Assembly (NCBI GenBank): GCA_007922195.1
Contig: ML682024.1
Location: 6,477,695-6,541,694 of the forward strand
DNA from: Podocnemis expansa
Lineage: Eukaryota; Chordata; Testudines; Podocnemididae
DNA length: 64,000 nucleotides
Direction of reading: 5' to 3'
The translations under genes and the position numbers were made by a program. Each line of letters opens with the position of its first letter. Position 1 is the stretch's first letter. The notes under the pieces are model-generated. The model made no database searches and was not told the origin of the DNA. It was given only the letters and a program-made list of their open reading frames with translations. Positions 44,430 to 56,500 of this stretch are shown here, one piece after another.

Positions 44430-45289
44430 GAAGGAAGGGGCCCAGGGCATGGGGGGGGCCAATGAGACGTCAACATTATTGTTTCTTGTAAATGATCAAC
44501 ATTTGCCCAGTGGTTCTGGCTTTATAGCCCCTGGAGCCACCAGGAGCGTCGTTGCCCTGGGAAAAGACCCAGGCCTTGGCCCCACTCCCTGGCCCCAATC
44601 CAGAGTTGAAGGCCCTGGGCTCCTGCTGCTGCCTGCCTGGCCCCTGATCCCCAGCCAGGGATGGGGCTGGGCAAGGCAGTTGGCTGCTCCAGGCAGCCAG
44701 GCCCAGATCCTGGGCCTGGAGAGGCAGGTGCAGCCACGGCTGGCCAGGCTCTGGATACCTGGCTGGGCACAGGGACAGGAGAAGCAGAGGGCGTGACAGC
44801 TGTTCAGGGCACTGGCATGGGGACTCAGGGCACATGCCCCATGTGCCAGGAGCCAGTGACACCCCTGGGAGCCACACACGCACTCAGTCCTATCCCTCTG
44901 ACTTGGGCGTACACACATCCACAGCATCTGGCTGAATCTGCCCACTAACATCCTAGAGCCAGGAGGGAACCTAGGTGTCCTGACTCCCAGCCCCACGTCT
45001 GCTCTAATCACTAGACCCTAAGTGGCTTAGAGAAGACGAGGTTCAGTGCCCCAACCAGTAAGTGACACATTTGGTGCTTTCAAAGGCTCAGTTGCACACA
45101 ACTGAAAAGAATTAGGAACCAGAGTGTCTGGGAGGAAGAATTTAACCAGGCCCATATGAAGAATAATTGGGAATTCTTCACCAGTTACCTCACAAGGCTC
45201 CACAACTGCCAAAATTCTACCACTGAGGAAGCAAGACACACTGGTTAGAGGCTGAGGTGGTTTTGAGAAGGAGTGAAAACAGCAATTAC
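44430..45289. other. No gene seen
   Basis: GC-rich unique sequence (44440-44940), an inverted MIR-like unit at 44945-45015, then AT-richer sequence. Open frames overlap on both strands and look non-coding. Confidence 0.55.
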
Positions 45290-45435
45290 AAATGGAAAGA
45301 CAAGGGAAGTGGCTATTCATGTATAAAAACCAGCAGCTAGGGACTGTAGAAAATGGATAAGGGAAGCTAGGGGTCACAAGGAGACTTCTATGAACAGCAG
45401 AGTTAAGGACAACAAGGAGCCTGTTAGTTCTTTAA

Positions 45436-45938
45436 TGCTATGTCCACACATACAGGGTTAATTTGATTTAAGTTAAATCAAAATAAGTTAATTCAAAATA
45501 AAACTATTAAATCCATTTAAAAATGGAATTAAGCAAAAACACCAAATCAAAATAGCAAGTCCAGAAACAGGACTTGCTATTTCAATACAGGAGACAGGTA
45601 CCATGGGAGGTATGGCAACATGGCCCCCTTGCTGGGCCATGCCTCAGCCAATATATAGAAAAAGGAAGGCACCCTGGGAAGGAGAAAGGCAAAAGTGTTA
45701 AATTGAAATAATGGTTATTTTGAAATAACCAGTCCAAACAGCGTTACTTTGAAACAACTGTTTCAATGTAACGGCTATTTCGATTTCTTCCTAGGTTTTA
45801 CTATTTCAAAATAAGGTTCGTTGTTTTGAAATGAGGGGACTCGTAATTTCAAAATAACAAAACATCATTTAGACATGCCTTTTTAAAAATCAAAACAATG
45901 GTCATTGTTCGATTTAAAAGCAACGTGTGGACATAGCC
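45436..45938. mobile_element. TTTCGAAA-rich MITE, copy 3 (diverged)
   Basis: GCTATGTCCACAC...GTGTGGACATAGCC ends with TAA on both sides (45433-45435 and 45939-45941). The interior has TTTCAAAATAA-type repeats in both orientations. Older than copies 1 and 2. Confidence 0.6.
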
Positions 45939-46142
45939 TAAATGTATATTAGGAACATAATGAATCCTGGCAATAGTATTGGTCTGTTTTAGATGGAAAT
46001 GATAGAATTACGAATAACGTGGAAAAGGCAGAATTATTCAATAAGTATTTTTGTCCTTTGATAAGGAAAAAGACAGATGATGTCATATCATATGGTAATG
46101 ATAATGCTTTTACCATGCCACTTATATTTCAGGAGGCTGTTA

Positions 46143-46499
46143 ACACGGCCAGCTCAAAGGGCTGCAGTGCTCCAAGCCAGCTTTTGGTTTTGTGCCTCTC
46201 CGGAGGGTGGGGAGGTGGAACCCAACTACTGCTCCTACCAGCTCCCCCCTCCCCCCAGGGTGAGGAACAGCTGGTCCCTGGGTGGGGAGGGACAGCCTCC
46301 AGGTGGGGTGAGAGAGCAGAGTCTGTCCCATGGATTGATCTGCTCTGCCTCTCCCACCCTGGACAGAGTGGCCGGCTCAGGGAGGAGCGGGAGCGCTGGT
46401 CCAGCTTCTGAGCTGGCTTGCCCTATCCCTGGTGTGGCACCCCTAAGACAGTGGCGCCCCCAGCCACTGCCTTATTTGCTTATGGGTTGAGTCAGCCCT
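46143..46499. mobile_element. 357-bp element with 8-bp duplication
   Basis: A perfect GGCTGTTA flanks it on both sides (46135-46142 and 46500-46507) inside the LINE remnant. The right end GTTGAGTCAGCCCT is hAT-like; the left end matches its inverse only weakly. GC-rich interior. Confidence 0.55.
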
Positions 46500-46798
46500 G
46501 GCTGTTAAACAGCAGCTACTAAAGTTAGACATTTTTTATATCAGCAGGTCACAATAATTTGCAGCCAAGAATTACAAAAGAGGGCTAAAGCCCTTGACGA
46601 ACTGGTAAATGTTGATTTCCAATAAGTTTTGGAACACGGAAGCAGTTCCAGAAGACTGGCAGGAGGCGAATTATGTGCCAATATTTTAATGGGATGACCC
46701 AGTGTCGTATAAGTTTGTCAGTTTGACATTGATCTCAGACAAGATAATGGAATGGCTGATGAAGGACTTGAGATAGGGACCCAAGAGTCCTAGCTTCC

Positions 46799-47030
46799 CG
46801 TGGTCATCAAATTTTTTTCTTTGGGACCCAGCTCCGGGTCCCTCTGCCATGGGGTGACCCTCTACTGTGGGGGGGATGGGCTGCCCCCCCCAGAATCAGC
46901 ACCGGCTGGCAGGGGAGCAAGGGGCAGCCACCCCCCCCCAGGTGCAGCACGGGTGCTGCGACCCAGTCCCTTTGGGTCTGCCACCCAGTACTGGGCTGCG
47001 ACCCGTACTTTTACGACCACTGCTCTAACC
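46799..47030. mobile_element. Charlie-like hAT fragment
   Basis: GTGGTCATCAAATTTTTTTCTTTGGGACCCAG at one side and GGGCTGCGACCCGTACTTTTACGACCACTGCTC at the other are the degenerate ends of the CAGTGGTTCTCAAAC-type hAT family. Confidence 0.5.
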
Positions 47031-47299
47031 AGCAGATCCCATGCCCCTCCTACAGACAGGGCCAGAATCCAGGAGTCCAATTGTCCAGCCGGCTCTAACC
47101 ATTCTGCCTTAAGAGCAGGAAGGGCCCATTTGATGACTCCAAGGAAAAGATCAGCAGAATCAATCCAGGTCATCTTGAACTGACAGGACTTGATCAGTAT
47201 GTCAAAGTTCCCCAACTGCCATCTGCTCCCCTAGCTGGGGATTGGCCTGCTATGCTAGCAGGTCCAGCTGCTGCTCTCTGGGCCAGGTCCTTTCTGCTC

Positions 47300-48343
47300 C
47301 TATGTCTTACTCAGCAGCGGGGACAGATCAGCGTTGATCCCAATCCACTCAGGCAGGAAGGCGGCCTCAGGCTTGAAAAGCCTGAGGAAGGGGGAATCTG
47401 GAAGAGTGTAGTTGGCCAGGTAGATGGTCTCCCCCCCAGTCAGGTAACCGGCCCAGATGCCGAAGGTCCCAATGGTCATGATTGTGTGGTTGCAATGGGC
47501 CAAGAGAGCAAAATCCCGGCCTGGCGACGACTCCCTCCCATCACCCGAGAAATACACATCCCCCAGCGAGGCATTGATGTTCTCTTGGCACCACTCCATC
47601 CCGTTGCTGGTCACCACAAAGACTGGCTCCTGGTACTTCGCCCGGAAATAGCTCATGGCCTTCTCCAGGTAGGCTTTGTCTGCCACCACCCCCTTCCAGG
47701 TCTGGGGCATCACCCAGACATAGTCCCCTCTCCGGACATGGATACCCACGTAAGTCACGTTCTGGCGATCCCCTCGCAGGCTGGCCAAGTACTGGTAAGC
47801 TTCATTCTTGATGTGGTCATGGAAGGAGAATTCCTGCAGGATCTCCTGTCGGATGTGGTGGTAGAATGTCCAAGAGCAGGGGTAGCCTGTTAGCCGAACA
47901 TATTTCCCCTTGATGTGCCGGTACTCCTCTGACATCCAGTCGTGGAGCCCATAGTTCCTCCATGGGATGTTCCGGACCACATCACTGGAGATCACAGGCA
48001 GGGTGATGCGGAAGAGTGGTGCCAGCTGCCGGTGCATCTCTGGCAGGATGTAGGCCTGGCGCCCATTCATCTTGGCCAGGGCATAGAGGGTAGCATATTC
48101 CCCCATCTGGTTTCCAAGACGCCCAATGGAGTTCACAGTCCACATGCCCCGCTCCTTGGTGACAGGTATGGTGTGGAGTGGGTCTGGAGGCTGCCCCATG
48201 GCTCTCTGAGAGGGGCCCCTCCATATCAGGGTGGGGAACCGGTTGTACAGGTGGAGGAAGACAGAGAGGGTCATGATGATCAGCAGGTAAAGGGCGAGTT
48301 GGAGTGGCGTACGGAAGGAGGCCCTGGAGTCCAGGATCTTCAT
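47300..48343 (-). CDS. FUT2: Galactoside alpha-1,2-fucosyltransferase (FUT2/FUT1 type)
   Basis: An intact 347-residue reading frame in one coding exon, the usual form and length of vertebrate FUT1/FUT2 (family GT11). The enzyme transfers fucose from GDP-fucose to terminal galactose to make H antigen in the Golgi. Seen: a short cytoplasmic N-terminus, one hydrophobic segment at about residues 14-32 (type II anchor), a stem, then the catalytic domain with the family motif [12 protein letters not shown] at about residues 203-214. There are sequons NVT, NAS, NHT and NYT, and the C-terminus ends [10 protein letters not shown]. Wording across the catalytic domain ([20 protein letters not shown]) is closer to FUT2 than FUT1, but the orthology cannot be settled here. 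A pyrimidine-rich splice acceptor lies just upstream of the start codon (exon edge about 48371), so a 5' UTR exon lies further up. Two decayed copies sit 24-30 kb away on the other strand. Confidence 0.93.
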   Translation of the reverse strand: MKILDSRASFRTPLQLALYLLIIMTLSVFLHLYNRFPTLIWRGPSQRAMGQPPDPLHTIPVTKERGMWTVNSIGRLGNQMGEYATLYALAKMNGRQAYILPEMHRQLAPLFRITLPVISSDVVRNIPWRNYGLHDWMSEEYRHIKGKYVRLTGYPCSWTFYHHIRQEILQEFSFHDHIKNEAYQYLASLRGDRQNVTYVGIHVRRGDYVWVMPQTWKGVVADKAYLEKAMSYFRAKYQEPVFVVTSNGMEWCQENINASLGDVYFSGDGRESSPGRDFALLAHCNHTIMTIGTFGIWAGYLTGGETIYLANYTLPDSPFLRLFKPEAAFLPEWIGINADLSPLLSKT

Positions 48344-48370
48344 GGCTCCCAGCAGTGATGGAGATCCCAG

Positions 48371-48400
48371 CCTGGCAAGAGAAGAAGCAGGGGGAAAGGG
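48371..48400 (-). promoter_or_regulatory. Splice acceptor before the FUT coding exon
   Basis: On the minus strand a C/T-rich run ends in TTGCCAG, followed 27 bases later by the FUT start codon. This fits the usual FUT1/FUT2 structure of non-coding 5' exon(s) joined to one coding exon. The upstream exon was not identified. Confidence 0.6.
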
Positions 48401-49014
48401 AAGAATGGTGGGGGTGGGAGCTGGAAAGACAGGAGCGAGGGTAGCGAGGCAGTTAGAGGAGATGGAAGGTGGTTACCTCTGTTCCCAACAGGCTAAATGA
48501 GACCACACTCGCCCAGCCAAGGGGGCAGGAAACCCCAAGTTCAGTAAGATGTTGGGGGGGATGGGCTCAGGATTACTAGTGTGGCCTCCCAGCACCTGAT
48601 CAGCCCCTGTAGCCACAATTTGACACAGAGGTAGATGAGAATAGTCAGTGTAACAGTGTTTCCTGTGCTCCCCATTCAGCTGGTGCTTCTTTCTCCTGAC
48701 CCCCAATCCTCTGTTAGCCCAGCCTGGATCCCCTCCACCACACTTCTGCTCAAGGTTATTTAAAAGGCTTGTGGGGACAGGGTCAAGGTGACTGGCTTCT
48801 TTGCAGAATCCCTTTTGAGTGGGTGCAGTCAGGAGTGGAGGATGTGGCTATGGGTGGCCAAACGAGGGAGATCATCTCCTGTTCCATCTCAGATCAAAAC
48901 AAACGTAAAGCAGATAAGAAAAATTGCCCCAACCCGGAAGAATGATGCGGACTCTGGGGCAAGGTTAACAGGATCCTGGCTGAGCCTGTGCACTGGTTCC
49001 TCCCACCCACCGGC
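48401..49014. other. Upstream side of FUT; no gene seen
   Basis: Likely intron or promoter region of the minus-strand FUT gene. No first exon could be fixed. Confidence 0.5.
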
Positions 49015-49046
49015 TCCCAGTCTTCTTCTAGAGCTGGGGACTGAAC

Positions 49047-49186
49047 CAATGTTCCCTCTAATTTTTTGTAGGCTGCAAGTGCAAAAAATTTCTCTTTTCT
49101 TTTTGGTGCTCATTTTATTTTGCTGTCTGTATAGGTTTCACAACTTGTGTGCACATGCACACATGCACAGCTTAGTGGGAACAGTG
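49047..49186. mobile_element. 140-bp hAT MITE in a MIR
   Basis: CAATGTTCCCTCTAA...GCTTAGTGGGAACAGTG, flanked by GACTGAAC / GATGGAAC (6 of 8 identical). It splits an inverted MIR-like unit, which gives the empty-site reading GAGCTGGGGATGGAACCCAGG. Confidence 0.7.
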
Positions 49187-49330
49187 GATGGAACCCAGGA
49201 GGAATCCTGGCTCCCCGCAAACCCTCCCTACTCTAACAACTAGATCGCAGTCCTTTCCCGGAGCCAAAGAGAGAACACAGGGATCTGGCTCCCAGCATCC
49301 CAGCCTGCTCTAACCACTAGACCCCGCTCC

Positions 49331-52300
49331 CTCTTCTGCAGAGAGGGTGGAAGGCTCCTATGGGTGTATTTGTAGCTGGACTCTTCCTTCCCCAGTCTGT
49401 GCCCATAGAACTCCAGCACCTGGCCCACTAGCAGGTGGGGGTGTGAGAAGGAACAGACGGCAGCTTCCACCCCCTCCCCGCGTATTTCTTTCCTCCCAAT
49501 AACCAGTTGCCAGCTAGTGGGAGAGAAACACAGACTGTCCTGGTCAGGGGGCTGGGAGCCAGGACACCAGGGTTCTCTTGCAGCTTGGGGAAGGGGTGGG
49601 CTCTAGTTCTTAGAACAGGTGTGGCAGGCAGTCCCCTTGTTGGCGTTCTGTCCCCTCTAAGCCATGATCCACCTCCACCTCTCCAGCTGGGCTGTTTCAG
49701 TTCCTTGCTCCAACTCCTGGGGGACCCCTCTTTCATCTTTGCCTCCTCTTTGCTGGGGGGCTGGATTGTCTGTCCCCCCACTCCGCCACCTCCTCTCCCG
49801 CCCCTGCCTTTTGCTTCCATTGCTCCCAGCACCTGTCCAACTGCACCTGTCAGCAAGAAGGATCCAGCCCTGGTCTGTTGGCAGCTTTCACCGCTGGGAC
49901 TAGCTGGGATCTGCCCAGTGTGGAGATGGGAGGGGACCTAGGACTGCCTCAGGGGTGGGGACACTGCGTAATTGTGTGAGGCTGGGCCAGCACCTGGCAT
50001 CTGCAGTTCCTGGTCTCGGCCTCTCTGGGACCTCCAGTTCCTGGGCCCAGCCCCTTATTCATTGCAAATTAAGCCCTGGGTGGGGAAGTTGAGATATGCC
50101 TAGGGGGAGGAATGGCTGCCCCCCCATTTCTCCTAGGGGACGCATGGGGTCATGTAGCCCCACAGGCAGAGAGCACCCCCTGTAGCTGTGCGCCCTGGCA
50201 TTATCCTGGGGCTTCGGGGTCAGCCCTGCCTGCCAGGGGAAGGTGCCCCCTGCTAGGTTCCCTGTGTCCCGCAGCCCAGCACCTCCTAGGACCCAGAGCT
50301 GGGTGCAGCAGGGGCATGCTGACTGGTTGCCTTCTCTGGTTTGGCAGGTGGCTAATACCTCACCTTGCGACATGGCTCATCTGCCAGGCTGGGCCAGGCC
50401 AGGCTGAGAGCTGGCTGGATGCCATGCACAGCTGCTCAGGGTGAGGACGGAGTATCCTGGTGCATGACCATCCCCACACCCAGCCCTGCTGAGGGCACCA
50501 TACACCTGTGAGGAGTGGGGGAGAGGGGTGTGTTAGCAAGAGGGTGCCCTCCCCTGGCAGGTAGGAGCCTATCTCCCCATGGTGGCACTCGTGGGTGCTG
50601 GGCTGCAGAACTGATAACTGGGGGCACTCTCTGGGAGTCCACCAAGCGCTGATTAAATATAGTGCTGGGCTGAACAGGGCTCCCTCTTAGGGAGTCAGCA
50701 ACCATCCTGCCCCCACCCCAGGCTCTCCATCTGTTTGGGCTGGGGTGGCAGCCCCCAATTCACCCTCACCTTCCTTTCAGCACCAGATGCCTGGAGTCCC
50801 TTCTCTTCTCCCATTTTGGGGGCTTGGGCCTGGTTCCCATGGTGCAGCCTCTTTAATACCCCCTAATGGGCTTCTTTCTCACAGCTCTGGGGCACCGGTG
50901 GTCAATGTTTTGGGACAGGAGGTTGGTGTTTTGGGGGTGGTGCTACCCATTAATCTGACCACATTGTTGGACAAGTCTGACTGGGGAAGGAAGGAGCAAC
51001 TGGATTCTTAGGCTCTGGAAGGGGGGTGATGTAGGGGAGGGGCTAGGAGACAGGACTCCTGGGTTCCCTCCCCAGCTCTGGAAGGGGAATGGAGTGTAGG
51101 AGGGGGGTGGGACTCAGCTCACACTTCTTATTCCAGGGCCTGTCAGTATTTCCACTGTGAAGCAATTCTGGCTCCAGAATTTGTTCCTTATTTGCTTTCA
51201 TCTGGTCTGAGGTGAACCCAATAGGGAAATTCACATGCCCTTCCCACAAGCCTGGCCTCCCTCCCTGCCCATGCTCTGAGGAGTAGCAGATAGGATTCTA
51301 CAAGGACTCCACCTTAGGGTCCCTCCCTTCCAACACCTGCTGCACTGAGCTGGGAGCTGAGGTAGCATTTGTCAAGCCACAGGGGCTGGGGTGATCTGGA
51401 GTGAATGGGTTTGAACTGGTCTCTTCCGGTCGTGGCCTTGTTCTGCTTTACCCCAGGCTTTTGGAACGGCTCCAGACCACAGGCGCGACTGCTGCTTCCA
51501 GTCCTTTAAAACAAAGCAGGAGCCTTCGATCAAACACGCCAGCAGGACAGAAAAAACCTTGTCCAGGCAGGTTGTGTTTCCATGGGGAGGCTCTCTAGGG
51601 ATTTCCTTAGAACCTGATTTGTCTTGGCCTCACCCAGCGATGAACTATGTCCCCAAAGCATTGCCCACTGAGTCACTGCTTGGAGGCCTGACTTGAAATC
51701 AAGGTCTTTGACTGCTCTTCAAAAGCCGCTGGGGCCTGTGGTGCAAGACAGGCCTCCAGGAAGGAGCACCAGAGCAGCCCAGCCTGGCTGCTGCACAAGG
51801 CTGTGGCGTTCATGATGCTGGCTGACCAAATGATTTAAATGATTTGCCAGCAAGGCCTGAATGAGCTGGGGACGGCTAGTGATGAGCCAAGGGTGTGTGA
51901 GAAAGCACGGGAGGGGGTGTGCTTCAAGACCACACTGTATTTCCGTGAACACACATAAACACGTACTTTGTACGAGTCTCTAGCAAACGGTGTCATTGGT
52001 GTTGCATTACACATGCCACGCTGAGTGGGAAAGAAATGAAATGCTGTTCTTCCTGTTGTGGGAGTAAAGGGCAGCAAAGCTAGACTTGGCCTCACCTGCT
52101 TCAGGGAGGGAAGAGGGGAGTCACCTTTCCTCATTAAGCTGGGGGTTCAGATTCTGAGAAGGTTGGAAATTGGGAGCCCGTCACGCTATTCAAACCTGTG
52201 AGAAGGATGGATTGCATCACGTATGGAAAATTACTGTGTTAGCCACAGAACCAGGGCCACCTGCTGCATGGGACCCTGGTGTTTGGTGCCTGAAATGGTG

Positions 52301-52589
52301 AAAAGGGGGAATTAATTCTCCACAGTGCAAGGGGTAATGGCAGTATGCTGCCTGGACTGCACAGATGAGCATGGCAGCAGGAAAGCCTGGTCCTCAAAGC
52401 TGAGAATCACCAACTCATCACGGCAGTGGCTGTGCAAAGAAACTGTCCCCTCCCCAGATGCTGGGGGTCTCTGCTGCCCCTCCCTGCTATATCCCTCAGA
52501 GGACCAAGATCATTGCACCCCACTTCCCTGCCACATCCCTGGGTGACCCAAGTCACCGCACTCCCCCACTCCTCACCAAAACTCTGGGG
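49331..52589. other. Intergenic, FUT to ADAD2-like; no gene seen
   Basis: Mostly unique sequence with MIR-like units near 49545-49610 and 51030-51095. No exon with convincing splice sites and similarity was found. Confidence 0.5.
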
Positions 52590-52800
52590 GCGTGTGTGCA
52601 TGTGTGTGTGTTGCGCGTTGATTGGTTAGGGTGAAACCCGACCCTTTTTTCTATTGGCTCTGTCGGGAGGGAGGGGGCGGGGCTTCCAAGGTAAGGGGCG
52701 GGGGTTCCCTGCCAGCGGGGACATCAGTCACGTGGCGTGTTGCTGTGCAAAAGCGGGTGCAAAAGAGGGTAAAGGCGGCGGGGGGCTGTTTTGGGGTGTC
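52590..52800 (+). promoter_or_regulatory. GC-rich promoter-like block upstream of the ADAD2-like gene
   Basis: Compared with its surroundings this block is rich in CpG and G. It holds two CCAAT-type sites (ATTGG near 52620 and 52653), GC boxes (GGGCGGGGC near 52675) and a good splice donor (AAG before GTAAGG near 52690). The first coding exon, about 0.9 kb downstream, is preceded by a splice acceptor, so a non-coding first exon starting here is plausible. No transcript evidence is available. Confidence 0.4.
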
Positions 52801-53590
52801 CCCTTGAGAGAGCTCCGTGCCCCCACATTCTTCTAGGCCCTCCCCAAGTCCCTAAACCCTTCTACCCCCAAGGGCCCCAAGCCCCCTTCTCTAGTCCCCC
52901 AAATTCCTGACGAACCCACAGCCCCACCCTCATCTCTAGGCCTCCCACACCTACTCTTGTCCCCCTCCTCGCCCGCATCTTCCAGCCTTGGGAAACAAAA
53001 GGTTCCCCAGGGGCTGCCCTGGCCAACCCAGCGCAGGAGGGGGTGACGCTCAAGTGGTATTGATGGAATCCCAATTAATAACCCCTCCCCATTGGTAATC
53101 CTGCCTTCTCCTCTAACCTGCCTCTGGCAATACCCCATTGCCTCCTGTTATTGCCCTTTTCCCCTGGCTTAGGGACAGGGTTCAGTCTGTCCATTTTTTC
53201 CCCCTGTGCCCAGCACAAATCCTATTTCCTCATCAACCCCTCCTGCTAATCCCATCCTGCCCCACAAGAAAGGCTCCTTCAATCCCACTCTCTCCCCTAA
53301 TTTGCCTCTGGAGCTAATCACACCTCTTCTAACTGTCCCCTGAGTCTAAAACTGTCACTTCTATTTACACTGGCACTAACTGGCCCCCTTCTCTAACCCC
53401 ACCTCATCCACAGTCTGGTCCTGGCATTAATCCGATCATCTTCTCCTTCAGGTTCCTGCCATGAGCCTGTTGTTCCTTTACCCCTAGCCCCACCCCCAAG
53501 ACCCTCCTAATCTCCCACTGATCTAATCCCAGCCCTCCACAGGCCCCTGTTCTGCTTTCTGACTCACGGCTAGGCTCACAGTCTTTTCAG
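52801..53590. other. Probable first intron of the ADAD2-like gene
   Basis: C/T-rich sequence ending in a good acceptor (CTTTTCAG) at 53590. No dsRNA-binding-domain exon was seen. Confidence 0.4.
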
Positions 53591-53595
53591 GTGGC

Positions 53596-56500
53596 ATGGA
53601 GGAGACCCCACCAGATGGTCGCCGGAAGTGCCGGCTGGCAGCTTCACTCTGCAGCCAGCCCTTGTCTCTGGGGGTGCACCCCAAAGTGGAGGACAAGGAT
53701 ACCTGCCCTGACCCTGGTGCTCCCGGATGTGCCAACTGGCCTCGGGCAGCTGGTGGGGGTGAGTTAGAGGTTGAGCAACAGACTGAAACTGGTTCAGTGT
53801 CTTGGATGCATCTGTGGCTCTCGGCTCCACCCCCTTTCTGTGTCTCTGCTCCCACTCAGTGTAAATTAAGGCTTCCTGTCCCTCCCCCTCACACAACTGC
53901 CTACTGGGGTGGCCTTGGCTAGGCCCTCTCTAGCCTTGGGGCTGGGAGTTACTACCCAGTGGAGAGGAGGCAGTTCCCCTCAGAAGCGATTGATGCAGGA
54001 TCTTGGCAGACTCAGTCAGCATTGGTCACTCCCCAGGAAGCTGTCCCCTTGCAGCTGTGGGCTCAGGCGGCTTCCTGGGGTGCATCATGGTGGTTACGCT
54101 CCATTGACTTTTTCCGAGGTTTCTTTGCCCACCCGAGGACAAAGGTTTTACTTCTGGGGTGCAGGCTGAGATCTGCTGGAGTCATGGGACTTTGGGAGTC
54201 TCTGGCATCCCTCCACAGTGGTGGGTGGGGGTCAGGCCAGGCACATGGAGTTGGAGCTGGACATCATGGCATATTGCAGGGTGAACAAAGGGTTGGGGAT
54301 GGATGGATATTGTAGGGTGGGATTGGGGGGTGAGGATGGGTGTCATGATGTAGCTGTGGGGTCAGGAGGGTGAGGTGCAGGCTGGCTTTGTATGGAGAGG
54401 CTCATACCTGCATTTCGCCCTGCCCTTGAGCCAGCATCCATCCCCAGTGTCTGTCCCTCTGAAGATCCCTTGTCTTCACTGACACCGCCCTGCCTGCCCT
54501 TGGAGGAGCCGTTCCTGAGGACAGGTGCCAGCTCTCCTCCCGAGAAACCCAAGGTGCCGCTTGGTGAGTGTTCAGAGAGTGGGAACCCAGGTGAGTCCAA
54601 AGGTGGTACCAGCAGATGGCACTGGGCAGCTGGCCTCAAGAAGCTGGTGTGGAGGGGGGCCCACCAAGTCTCCAGCCTGTGCTGAGTATCGAAGACCTTT
54701 AATCTATAGGCAGTTAATGGAAAAGTTAGGAAAAATGGAACCCAGGAGTCCAGATACCCAGCGACGCTCTCCTTTAGCCACTAGACCCTGCTGCCCTCCC
54801 AGAGCCAGGGAGAGAACCCAGCCTCATGTGAGTGGAGCTATGGGTGCCCCCTAAAGCCATCAGTCCCCCCACCTCAGCACAGCGTGACATTTGCAACACT
54901 TCTCTCTTGCATTGTGTAGATTCAGAACAGCCACCTGATGCCTGTTTCCTGGAACCAATGGAGTCAGGTAAGAGCCAGGCAGCGAACAGGCAAAATAAAG
55001 GAGTCCTGTGGCACTTAAAGACTAACAGATTTATTTTTCGCATGAGCTTTCATGGGAGAAAATCCCACTTCGTCAGATTCTTCGAAGATGGGGGAACTTA
55101 CAGAATGGAATCAGGCACCATCATGGGCAGTCCTGTCTGCACCCGTTACGCTGCTGTTTTGTCCAGCCCCCTTGGATTGCGCTGAATCTTGTCCCTTCCC
55201 AGCCCTCCTCTGGCCCAATCATGTCATGTGCTTTGGTGCCCTGCTCCTGATTCTGCCCTTCTCCTGGGTCTCCTTGTGATACCCCCCATGTGCCCTTGTG
55301 CCTTCCTCCATCTTGGCATGCCCAGTGCCCCTCTCCAGCATGCCCAGTTGAACATCATAGCACCAAACCCAGTCCCCTTAGCTTAAGGGATTTATACTGT
55401 CTTCCATGACAGTGTTGGGGGCTGACTGTTTTCCCTAGAGCCCCTCTTTCCTTAGCTGCAGAGAATGGCTCCTTCCATGCGCAGCGCTGTGCTGCCCTCA
55501 CCAGCAATGCTTTCGACCGACTGCTGGCAGGTGACCCGCAGCACCGGAGCTGTAAGAGCAGCGTGGCAGCCTTCATCCTGGAGCGGGGTGAGGAGCATCT
55601 GTCTGTCTGGGCCCTGGGAGGCTGGGGACACTTGCCCTTTTCGTGGCATCTTGGCCAAAGCCTGTGAGCCAACATGGAGCCACTACTGGTCTGTGGGGTG
55701 CTAATTCCAGCCACCTGTGGCATTGGCTGGGCAGAGGAACTGTCTGCAGCAGGGAGTGTGGAGGGTGGTGCATCCCTGTGTATTGTATGGGTATCCGGGG
55801 GTCCCTAGAATGGGAAGAACCTGATGACAAAGGAACAGAGGGGGTGGCTGGTGATGAAAGGGATTGATGCCTTCTTGGGGTGTTGGAGTCAGGACTCCAG
55901 AGATAGGAGAGGACCCAGGAGTCCAGTTTCCCAGATCTTCCTTGCTTTAACCACTAGGTTCCACTCTCCTTCCAGAGCTGGGGGGGACCCAGGTATCTGG
56001 GCTGCCAACTCTCTTCACCAAACTGGAGGAGTTGCTATAGTCTGAGGCTGGGACAGTGGAGAAGATGGGTTACACCTGCCCTGCTGGCCACCTGCTGCCT
56101 CATCCCTCCTCTGTCAGTCTTGTTTCTGTCCTCCTGTTCCCCCCACTACACTGTGGTTTAGCCCTGCCCTGTCCTGCAGAGGTGCCAGATGCCCCGCAGA
56201 ATTGCGGGGAGCAGTATGAGCTGGTGGCGCTGGGCACAGGCGAGACCTGCTACAGTGGCTGGCAGGAGTTTAGTGGCCGTCGTCTCCATGACGCGCACGG
56301 GCTGGTGGTTGCTCGCCGGGCTCTGCGGAGGTGAGAGGCACCTGGCTTGTTGTGTTAGAGATGGGGAGGAGTGGCGCATCCAGTGGGGTCTGGTGGAGCC
56401 AACAAGAGCAGACAGGGAGGGGCCCTGATCCTGGACTGCACTACCCTCCCAGAGCCAGGGATAGAACCCAGGAGTCCTGCCTCCCCAATCTGTAGCCCAC

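Larger units (their letters stand above)
45290..46790 (+). pseudogene. CR1-like LINE remnant (split by two DNA elements)
   Basis: Same order as 23.38-24.48 kb: GGACTGTAGAAAATGGATAAG near 45340, a KAELFNKYF-like stretch at 46025-46060, a PEDWQEANYVP-like stretch at 46640-46680 and YKFVSLTLISDKIMEWL at 46700-46765. Interrupted by a MITE (45436-45938) and a second element (46143-46499). Confidence 0.6.

Noticed and set aside
47252..47893. 213-residue open frame on plus strand
   Set aside because: Exact antisense of the intact FUT catalytic domain; a shadow of that gene.
53909..54315. Possible extra ADAD2 exon between exons 1 and 2
   Set aside because: Two overlapping open frames, no good splice borders in phase and no resemblance to a dsRNA-binding domain.
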